Shown: piece after piece, positions 1 through 5,352 of the stretch
How positions within the stretch are numbered: position 1 is the stretch's first letter
Layout: the number at the start of each line of letters is the position of its first letter
Source of the DNA: Treponema sp.
Lineage (GTDB): Bacteria; Spirochaetota; Spirochaetia; Treponematales; Treponemataceae
Assembly (NCBI GenBank): GCA_017613485.1
Contig: JAGADS010000012.1
Span: 1-5,987 of the forward strand
Length of the DNA stretch: 5,987 bases
Direction of reading: 5' to 3'
Program-made: the position numbers and the translations under genes
The notes under the pieces: model-generated
Seen by the model: only the letters and a program-made list of their open reading frames with translations
What the model was told of the DNA's origin: nothing
Databases searched by the model: none

Positions 1-201
1 CAAAACGGTATCTTCTCCAATATAACAAACTCCTATGATTGCCTCGTCATTAAACCTCAAATCATGATAAATTGCATAACTTCCTGATATGTCCGAAAAC
101 AGCGAACCACCGTCAGCAAAAATCTTGATTGTGGAAACGAATACAAGAAAAAATGTTACAAAAACTTTCCTAATGTTAAATCCAACTTTTAAATATTTCA
201 T
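1..201 (-). CDS. Partial exported hypothetical protein (N-terminal 67 residues)
   Basis: The reading frame is open from an ATG at 201 to the window edge, so only the first 67 residues are present. The start is supported by an AAGAGGT Shine-Dalgarno 5 bases upstream (207-213 on the complement). The N-terminus is a typical signal peptide: basic start (Lys2, Lys5, Arg11, Lys12), a hydrophobic stretch at about 13-24 (VFVTFFLVFVST), and a likely signal peptidase I site after F-A near residue 29. No lipobox Cys is present. The mature part begins D-G-G-S-L-F and continues with mixed polar and aromatic residues. I do not recognise a family. G+C is about 33% by hand count, well below the neighbouring genes. 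It lies downstream of, and on the same strand as, the large transglutaminase-like gene after an 83-base gap that holds its own promoter-like sequence. It is probably a secreted or periplasmic protein of unknown function. Confidence 0.72.
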   Translation of the reverse strand, partial: MKYLKVGFNIRKVFVTFFLVFVSTIKIFADGGSLFSDISGSYAIYHDLRFNDEAIIGVCYIGEDTVL

Positions 202-220
202 ACTTTACCTCTTAAAAATC

Positions 221-249
221 ATGTTAATAAATATGATTCAATGTGTCAA
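221..249 (-). promoter_or_regulatory. Candidate sigma70-type promoter for the leftmost exported-protein gene
   Basis: On the minus strand TTGACA (complement of 244-249), a perfect -35 consensus, is followed after 17 bases by TAACAT (complement of 221-226), a 4/6 match to the -10. A start point 7-8 bases on would fall near 213, right at the AAGAGGT ribosome site, giving a leader of only about 12 bases. A weak AATCAT/ATGATT inverted repeat (217-222 and 233-238, 10-base loop) spans the -10. The call was made by eye and the -10 is the weaker half. Confidence 0.5.
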
Positions 250-262
250 TATTTAGAGGTTA

Positions 263-283
263 ATTACGAATTACGAATTACGA
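263..283. repeat. Three tandem copies of the 7-bp unit ATTACGA
   Basis: Bases 263-269, 270-276 and 277-283 are identical copies of ATTACGA. The array ends 1 base before the TGA stop (285-287) of the 1065-aa gene and starts 14 bases upstream of the -35 of the next gene. It occupies exactly 21 bp. It resembles the short tandemly repeated repetitive sequences with heptamer units described in several bacterial groups. Whether it is dispersed in this genome, acts as an upstream promoter element, or is a slippage product cannot be told from one copy. Confidence 0.8.
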
Positions 284-284
284 A

Positions 285-3200
285 TCATTCCTCCCACATA
301 GTTCCTGCTGAGTCTGCTGCCCGTGATGTGTCATCGGTTTTTCTGGTGCTGATTTCTGAGCCGGTGATTTTCCTTGCACGTTCCTTTACTCTGGTGGCCT
401 CGTCTTCACGTCCAAGCTCGGAATAGACCTGGGCAAGGTTTGAGTAGGCAGGTTTGTATTGCGGGGATTTTTCTGTGATTGACGATAGCACCTGTGCGGC
501 TTTTTCCTTTTCGCCGATTGAATACCACAGTCTTGCAAGTGCATTCTGTTCTGCGGGTTTTGTGCCGGAGGTTTTTTGGAGTGCCTGTTTAATCAGTGCC
601 TTAATACTGGATGCAGAGTTTTTGTTCATGGAGATGAATTTTGCATCCTGAATCTTTACGTCCTGTTTTCCCTGTTGATTCGTGGCGGTGGCATAGACTT
701 CCCATGCCTCGTGAATCAGCGTGCATTCAAATTCGTTTTCTGATATTTCCTTGGATGCGGATTTCCATGCCTTTTCAAAGCCTTCGGACAGAATGGTGGT
801 CTCAACCGGAATCCAGACATTGCCGTTTATTGAAATCGTGCGGTATCCTGCCTCAAGATTTTTCCATGCAGTGTTTTCCTTTAGTCCTGTGTCGAATGCT
901 GAGAAAATATGACCTGGAGTGGTAATCAGTGCCGTAGGAATTCCTGCGCTTTCAAGAATGGAGCAGAAGAGTGTGGTCATGTCATCACAGTCGCCACCCT
1001 TTAGCGATAGTGTATCGGCAGGGAATCGTACTGTGTCAACGGAATACTCGTTGTCTATCATCTGTGAAAGCGGAGTCTCAGGATCTGATACATAGGTAAG
1101 CGGAATTGAGCCTATTGCATTTGACAGTGATATTGCCTTGCTTACGTTTGTCGATAGAATATCCGGGTTATCCTTGGAAAGTGAAGAGAACACAAATGAA
1201 GAGACAGTAGGATCATTGGGCTGTATGAAGCACGAGAGCATTGCGGTGTCTGCCCATGACATGGCGCTTTTCTTGTAGAGTGTGACGGGTCTTGTGATTG
1301 AGATGTTCTTTGTCTTGCCGTCTTCTTCCCATGAGACTGTGAACTGCATCTGGAGTACTGTGTTTTCCGTGACCTGGAGTGACTTTGAATTCAAAACAGT
1401 CCTTATCTCAATCTCTGCCTGCTCACCTGGATTAAGGCTTGCGATTGCCTCTCCCTTGCTTGGAAAGTCCATGTATTTCCTTACGTAAGATGAAACGGAG
1501 ATGTTCTTAAGAGGCGCGCTTCCGTTATTTTTCACGGTGATGAAACCTGCCGGATTTGTGGCATATACATTCATCAGTACAGGGAACAGGACAGAAAGAT
1601 CAAATGCCTCCACTGAGATTGAAGGAACATCTGCTGAGGTAAATCCTTCTTCCGGGTTAAAGGCGTATTTCAAGTCTGCATAGGCTTCCTGCACATCCTC
1701 ATCCCAAGGAACCTGCTTACGGAGTTTCTCAAGAAGCTTCATTGCCTCCTGATATGCGCTCCTTGCTGTTTCCGCCCCATATTCATCATAGAGGTCAAGA
1801 GCCTCGTTCGTTTTGTCAGCCGCAAGCTTTTTGTTAAGTGCAACCTCGCATAGAAGTTTTTTATCCGCCGCATCTGTGTCTGCCGGGCTTATCTCAAGAT
1901 ACCTGGTGAAGTTCTCAAGTGCAGCCGAATAGCTTCCTGCCTCGTACAGTGTGTATGCGTTTTTTTTATATATGTCCGCGGTCTCCTTTAGGGATGCCTC
2001 ATGAATGTTGCCGTTGCTGTTTTTAAGGGCTGCAAGAACTGGCGGCAGGTCTGCGTTGCTTTCTGCAATCCTCCAGCAAACATTGGAGATTGTGTCATAG
2101 AAAAAGTACATTCCGTTTCCGCCGCCTGCATAAATCGAATACTTAAGCGAATCGGAAAAAGGAAAGTTCCACATGAGTTTTCCTGTGTCAGAAAACCTTG
2201 AGATGTAACATTCATTTCTGTTTACGGTAATAAAAGAGCCGTCCTTAAGAATCTTGAGCAGGGAAATGCCGCTTTCCTCATCTTCCAGCATGACGACTTT
2301 TTCAAGCGAATAAGTCTTTGTGTTGAAGAACAGGACAGAGTTGTCGACATGGAAGCATATAGTATTGTCAGGACCTGATGCTATGGCAGTGATTATTGAT
2401 ACCGGAAAAGTCATGTACGGAAGCTTTTCTCCGTTTTTCTGCGGGAAATATATCTTAAAGTTAGCCTGATCCACAATAAACGGATCTCCTGAAGATAAGA
2501 AGCTCAGTGAGGCGTATGATGATGATGGAAACTTGTACTGCACGCGTGATGTTATGGCATTGTTTTCATTTACCCCGATTACAGTTGGTGAGCTCTGGTT
2601 TGCAAATAGAATTGATTTTCCGTCTGGGGAATATGGAACCCAGAAAGTTGAGTAGTTCGTGTTTCCCGTGATTTTTTTTGTAAGGTTTTCCTTGAGGTCC
2701 CAAGTCGGGCTGTAGTCTGCTATTGATGATTTTGTACGCACGATAAAAGAATAGTCGTCCCTCACTGCAACATTGATGGAAGCCTGGTTCTTTGAGCCGT
2801 CCGGTTCCGTGACAGTCCTCTGGTCTATGATTTCCGGTGCTGAGTATTCCTGCTTCTGTGTCTTCCCGGAAATGTATGGGTAGAATGCCTCTATGAATTT
2901 TGCGCAGAGCTCTGCCTTCTTTTTCCTTGTGTCTAAATAACCGGAGTCAAATTCTCCTCTGAAATCCTTGCTGTTCTCTGAGTCAAGGAAATAATTCATC
3001 TCAAATTGAATGCTGGTTGTTCCCCTGTAAGATTCCTCCGTCAACAGCTTGAAAGTCACTCTGGGGTAGCATATTGTCGGGTCTATCTGTTTTTTCTCCC
3101 TTTCCTTTGCCTCTTCTATCCTCTTGTCAAGGTCTGCGATATAGTCGTCATCAATCTTACCGCTGCTTCCGTAAATTGTCACATTGGAAAAACCGGATAA

Positions 3201-3482
3201 CTGTTTTCTTGTTGACTCAATCTTTTCCTTTTCTTTTATAAGGCGCTCTGATTCCGGCTCAAGCTTTTTGTATTGTCCCCAGGAGTAGCTGTAAGGAACC
3301 AGATCCAGTGTGTCGTAGTCAACAGGCTCAATACCTGCTTTTTGTGCGGATTCAGAGATAAGCTTAAGGACTTCGCCTATGTATTTCTCTTCATCGTATG
3401 TGTTGTCCTCTATGTAAAGCGGAGCAGAGAAAAGTGGAAGCCCCACCGCAAGCAGCAAAATCAGGGAAAGAAATCTCTTCAT
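285..3482 (-). CDS. Large exported propeller/TPR/transglutaminase-like multidomain protein
   Basis: This gene encodes 1065 residues from the ATG at 3482. An in-frame GTG three codons upstream (3489-3491) lies inside the GAGGTG Shine-Dalgarno and was rejected. Residues 1-20 form a signal peptide (K-R then LSLILLLAVGLPLFSA) with no lipobox Cys, so export by Sec is likely. Charged helical segments lie at about 70-133. Beta-rich sequence at about 235-475 includes a TolB/PD40-like YSPDGK motif (284-289), suggesting a propeller. A TPR lies at about 504-538 and helices continue to about 605. A beta-sandwich of CARDB or Ig type lies at about 620-735. The transglutaminase-like core at about 770-900 has Cys832 in GGDCDD, His858 in TPGHIF, and Glu894 in WIPVETT where Asp is usual. 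A C-terminal TPR pair lies at about 981-1037, followed by a polar tail. Transglutaminase-fold bacterial proteins are often cysteine proteases or crosslinkers, but the substrate is unknown. The gene lies 94 bases downstream of a TPR lipoprotein gene on the same strand and has its own promoter-like sequence. The domain boundaries are read by eye. Confidence 0.9.
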   Translation of the reverse strand: MKRFLSLILLLAVGLPLFSAPLYIEDNTYDEEKYIGEVLKLISESAQKAGIEPVDYDTLDLVPYSYSWGQYKKLEPESERLIKEKEKIESTRKQLSGFSNVTIYGSSGKIDDDYIADLDKRIEEAKEREKKQIDPTICYPRVTFKLLTEESYRGTTSIQFEMNYFLDSENSKDFRGEFDSGYLDTRKKKAELCAKFIEAFYPYISGKTQKQEYSAPEIIDQRTVTEPDGSKNQASINVAVRDDYSFIVRTKSSIADYSPTWDLKENLTKKITGNTNYSTFWVPYSPDGKSILFANQSSPTVIGVNENNAITSRVQYKFPSSSYASLSFLSSGDPFIVDQANFKIYFPQKNGEKLPYMTFPVSIITAIASGPDNTICFHVDNSVLFFNTKTYSLEKVVMLEDEESGISLLKILKDGSFITVNRNECYISRFSDTGKLMWNFPFSDSLKYSIYAGGGNGMYFFYDTISNVCWRIAESNADLPPVLAALKNSNGNIHEASLKETADIYKKNAYTLYEAGSYSAALENFTRYLEISPADTDAADKKLLCEVALNKKLAADKTNEALDLYDEYGAETARSAYQEAMKLLEKLRKQVPWDEDVQEAYADLKYAFNPEEGFTSADVPSISVEAFDLSVLFPVLMNVYATNPAGFITVKNNGSAPLKNISVSSYVRKYMDFPSKGEAIASLNPGEQAEIEIRTVLNSKSLQVTENTVLQMQFTVSWEEDGKTKNISITRPVTLYKKSAMSWADTAMLSCFIQPNDPTVSSFVFSSLSKDNPDILSTNVSKAISLSNAIGSIPLTYVSDPETPLSQMIDNEYSVDTVRFPADTLSLKGGDCDDMTTLFCSILESAGIPTALITTPGHIFSAFDTGLKENTAWKNLEAGYRTISINGNVWIPVETTILSEGFEKAWKSASKEISENEFECTLIHEAWEVYATATNQQGKQDVKIQDAKFISMNKNSASSIKALIKQALQKTSGTKPAEQNALARLWYSIGEKEKAAQVLSSITEKSPQYKPAYSNLAQVYSELGREDEATRVKERARKITGSEISTRKTDDTSRAADSAGTMWEE

Positions 3483-3488
3483 GAAAGG

Positions 3489-3494
3489 CACCTC
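3489..3494 (-). promoter_or_regulatory. Shine-Dalgarno GAGGTG that sets the ATG start of the 1065-aa gene
   Basis: The complement reads GAGGTG, 6 bases before the ATG at 3482. An in-frame GTG (3489-3491) forms the last three bases of this site. Starting there would leave no ribosome site and would put M-P-F ahead of the natural signal peptide start M-K-R. The ATG is therefore preferred. Confidence 0.8.
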
Positions 3495-3499
3495 GGCAT

Positions 3500-3535
3500 A
3501 AGAATATCACACGGTCAAACCGCGGTCAAGAATAT
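3500..3535. repeat. Nested direct repeats overlapping the promoter (candidate operator)
   Basis: CGGTCAA occurs twice, at 3512-3518 and 3523-3529, 11 bases apart centre to centre, about one helical turn. The upstream copy contains the -35 and the other lies in the spacer. AAGAATAT also occurs twice, at 3500-3507 (containing the -10 complement) and 3528-3535, flanking the pair. An 8-bp palindrome, ACCGCGGT, sits at 3519-3526. Helical spacing inside a promoter is a common layout for regulator binding, but no regulator is identified and the repeats are short. Confidence 0.4.
3501..3529 (-). promoter_or_regulatory. Candidate sigma70-type promoter for the 1065-aa gene
   Basis: On the minus strand TTGACC (complement of 3524-3529) and TATTCT (complement of 3501-3506) are separated by 17 bases. 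The predicted start point, about 7 bases on, is the G at 3494. This coincides with the first base of the GAGGTG ribosome site, so the leader would be only about 12 bases. The same -10 hexamer, TATTCT, occurs in the plus-strand promoter at 4697-4702. The gene could also be read through from the upstream lipoprotein gene, since no terminator is apparent between them. Confidence 0.55.
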
Positions 3536-3576
3536 GGTGATGAGGATCTTTGGTTTCACGGATTTGGAGGAAATGC

Positions 3577-4644
3577 CTACATCTTCTCGCCGTAGTAGAT
3601 GCCTGCCCATTCCCAACGGCCATGGATCTCCGGGTCTGCGGGAAAGTTTACCCTGCGGAAATAGAAGTACCACACGTTCAGGTATGAGGTCCATCCCCAT
3701 GTCCTGAGGTATGCCTCGCTGGGAGTTGATGACTCGTCTATCGTTGAAGCGTAGTGAATCGTGTTTCCTATCATGTAGGAATCCATCGTAAACTCATCCT
3801 GTGCATTGGCGGCTGTCTCGTCCTGCCTCCATGACATTGCAAAGAAGTTGACCTTGGATTTTAGTGAGTCCAGCGTGTAAGGGTCATAGTCATTGATTGC
3901 AACCTTTATGTCACGCACGAGCCTGTCCAGACTTGAATATGTCCAGTCCTTGCTTGAGTTGTTGAAGTTTATGAGCTGGCGTGCCATCATGTATGCGTTG
4001 GGAATGTCGGTTATCTGAATTGTGGCGGCATCCTCCTGATCCAGAAACAGCTGGAAGCATTTAAGGGCCTGTTTCCAGTCACCTTCTTTCTCGTATTCAA
4101 GTGCCATACGGACATATAGTTCTGTTGTGCTTACTTCATTAGGGAATCTTGAAATCAGCTGGTTGAAATACTTTATGCGTGTTGCCGGGGTATCGCAGAG
4201 CTTTATCAGGTGCATGAGGCAACGGTAATGGACGGATGTTCCTTCAACTATAAGATCCTCGTAGTTTATGAGTATGCGCTCAAAATAATACTGTGCCATG
4301 GGGTCAGCATCGTTTTCCAGATAGGCGTGGGCAATCATCAAAAGCCAGTATGCGTTGTATTCGTCATCGGGATGGGCTTCAACCCAGTCGGTAAGAAAAA
4401 CAATAAGGCTGGTGTAGTCCTTTACGGCAAGCATGTTCTTTGACATCTGGTTTATGACACCGAACCTTGTCTGTGCGGGAAGGTCCTCGTTTTCCAGAAT
4501 TTGCATGTACTGTGCCTGTTCATCCTGATATTCCTTGGTAAAAGCCCTTTCAAGTATTGGCCCCGTACTCTGGGAACATGAAAAAAAGAGGAAAATGCAT
4601 GCTGATGCAACAAATATTTTAAAACCATGTAACTTATATTTCAT
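3577..4644 (-). CDS. TPR-like lipoprotein, Trp/Tyr-rich C-terminus
   Basis: This gene encodes 355 residues from the ATG at 4644. The frame stays open upstream to about 5031, but that part is antisense to the divergent membrane-protein gene and has no signal sequence. Starting at 4644 gives a clean lipoprotein signal: basic M-K-Y-K, hydrophobic 10-21, then lipobox-like F-F-S-Cys23. Cys23 should be lipidated and the protein anchored to a membrane, facing the periplasm or the cell surface. Helical hairpins resembling TPRs can be seen at about 96-128, 138-168 and 174-205 (for example ALEYEKEGDWKQALKCFQLF). The C-terminal 45 residues are rich in Trp and Tyr (W316, W318, W325, W344, W346, Y350, Y351) and end G-E-K-M. 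TPR proteins usually scaffold partners. The large exported protein encoded just downstream is an obvious candidate partner, by inference. No Shine-Dalgarno is seen, and the promoter placement suggests a leaderless mRNA. I do not recognise a named family. Confidence 0.88.
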   Translation of the reverse strand: MKYKLHGFKIFVASACIFLFFSCSQSTGPILERAFTKEYQDEQAQYMQILENEDLPAQTRFGVINQMSKNMLAVKDYTSLIVFLTDWVEAHPDDEYNAYWLLMIAHAYLENDADPMAQYYFERILINYEDLIVEGTSVHYRCLMHLIKLCDTPATRIKYFNQLISRFPNEVSTTELYVRMALEYEKEGDWKQALKCFQLFLDQEDAATIQITDIPNAYMMARQLINFNNSSKDWTYSSLDRLVRDIKVAINDYDPYTLDSLKSKVNFFAMSWRQDETAANAQDEFTMDSYMIGNTIHYASTIDESSTPSEAYLRTWGWTSYLNVWYFYFRRVNFPADPEIHGRWEWAGIYYGEKM

Positions 4645-4651
4645 ATTATTG

Positions 4652-4680
4652 ATTGTAACAAAGGAAATAGATATTGGCAA
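4652..4680 (-). promoter_or_regulatory. Candidate leaderless promoter for the TPR-like lipoprotein gene
   Basis: On the minus strand TTGCCA (complement of 4675-4680) and TACAAT (complement of 4652-4657) each match consensus at 5 of 6 positions and are 17 bases apart. Only 7 bases separate the -10 from the ATG at 4644, so the predicted transcript would start at or within a base or two of the start codon. This agrees with the lack of any Shine-Dalgarno there. The -35 overlaps the -35 of the divergent promoter by 5 bases. Confidence 0.55.
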
Positions 4681-4702
4681 GATGTCAAAAGTATTATATT
4701 CT
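4674..4702 (+). promoter_or_regulatory. Candidate divergent promoter for the membrane protein and lipoprotein operon
   Basis: TTGGCA (4674-4679, 5/6 match) and TATTCT (4697-4702) are 17 bases apart. A start near 4709 would give a leader of about 30 bases containing the AAGGAAG ribosome site (4722-4728), 10 bases before the ATG. The -35 shares the palindromic TTGGCAA (4674-4680) with the minus-strand promoter, so polymerase could probably occupy only one at a time. TATATT (4695-4700) is an alternative -10 with a less favourable 15-base spacer. Confidence 0.5.
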
Positions 4703-4738
4703 ATAGAGAGGAATTCAAGGTAAGGAAGCAGTCCAAAA

Positions 4739-5350
4739 ATGAGTGATAATTCAACAGAAAACAAAAAACTTAAAAAACTCAGGGAAATATCGGGAAAAAC
4801 CATAGCGCTGGTGCTGGGAATTGTACTGGTAATTGCGGGAATCTTCCTTATGGCGACCCATTCCTTTGCCTCTGGCGAAACCATAACAACGAGGGTTATC
4901 ATCAACATCATTGTGGGTGCCTTGTTCCTGTTCCTTGGGCTTGGACCTTTCTCCAACTGGCTTCTGATTCTTCTGGGACTGTTTTTCCTGCAGATGGGAC
5001 TTTTGTTCCTGCTCATCGACTTGCACGTCATTCCCTATACCATCAGGCAGACTTGGCCGATTATGGTAATTGCGGCGGGCATATCCCTTGTTCCTGCAGG
5101 CCTCTATAAGCTCAGGCGCATGAAGAGCATTTATCTTTTTCCTGCAATCAGCCTTATTGCTCTGGGGATTTTCTTTTCCCTCTTTTCATTCCACATACTC
5201 GAAGTTTCGCTTTCAACGTTCATTCATCAGTGGTGGCCGCTGTTTTTCGTGATTATCGGAGTCATCCTCGTAGTTTTGTATTTCATCCAGCAGATCAGGC
5301 GCAAGGATTTCCCTTACATGGATGATGATTCCCTTATGGAGGATGAATAG
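4739..5350 (+). CDS. Six-helix membrane protein with repeated Trp-Pro motifs (DUF5668/LiaF-TM-like)
   Basis: This gene encodes 203 residues from the ATG at 4739, preceded by AAGGAAG at 4722-4728. A short basic cytoplasmic N-terminus (K9 to K20) leads into about six hydrophobic helices at 21-40, 52-69, 73-93, 107-123, 132-151 and 166-183. An acidic tail follows (D-D-D-S-L-M-E-D-E). Two helices begin with Trp-Pro and run into a Gly: TWPIMVIAAG (105-114) and WWPLFFVIIG (165-174). This WP-x(6-7)-G pattern is typical of the DUF5668 and LiaI/LiaF-type transmembrane regions, some of which take part in envelope-stress signalling. That resemblance is by pattern only. No catalytic or ligand-binding residues stand out and no C-terminal soluble domain is present. 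The gene is transcribed away from the TPR lipoprotein gene and lies 2 bases before a downstream lipoprotein gene, which suggests one operon. Confidence 0.88.
   Translation: MSDNSTENKKLKKLREISGKTIALVLGIVLVIAGIFLMATHSFASGETITTRVIINIIVGALFLFLGLGPFSNWLLILLGLFFLQMGLLFLLIDLHVIPYTIRQTWPIMVIAAGISLVPAGLYKLRRMKSIYLFPAISLIALGIFFSLFSFHILEVSLSTFIHQWWPLFFVIIGVILVVLYFIQQIRRKDFPYMDDDSLMEDE
5338..5343 (+). promoter_or_regulatory. Shine-Dalgarno GGAGGA supporting a TTG start
   Basis: GGAGGA lies inside the last codons of the membrane-protein gene, 9 bases before the TTG at 5353. It is the strongest ribosome site in the window and is the main reason for calling the otherwise rare TTG start. Its position inside the upstream gene implies translational coupling. 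Confidence 0.75.
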
Positions 5351-5352
5351 AA

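Noticed and set aside
217..238. AATCAT/ATGATT inverted repeat as a terminator of the large gene
   Set aside because: The stem is 6 AT-rich pairs with a 10-base loop and overlaps the promoter -10. It is too weak for an intrinsic terminator.
3489..3491. GTG start for the 1065-aa protein
   Set aside because: The GTG is part of the Shine-Dalgarno GAGGTG for the ATG at 3482, and that ATG yields a standard signal peptide.
3483..3576. Terminator between the TPR lipoprotein gene and the large gene
   Set aside because: No GC-rich hairpin followed by a T-run is visible. GGATTT/AAATGCC at 3560-3577 is mismatched and short.
3273..3707. Plus-strand open frame of 144 codons
   Set aside because: It is mostly antisense to the start of the large gene and the end of the lipoprotein gene, with no signal, domain or ribosome site to support it.
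4683..4688. TTGACA on the minus strand as the -35 of the lipoprotein gene
   Set aside because: It is perfect consensus, but no -10 lies 16-18 bases downstream. TTGCCA at 4675-4680 pairs properly with TACAAT.
4645..5031. N-terminal extension of the TPR lipoprotein reading frame (129 more codons)
   Set aside because: It lies antisense to the well-supported membrane-protein gene, is basic and proline-rich without domain character, and would bury the lipoprotein signal peptide inside the protein.
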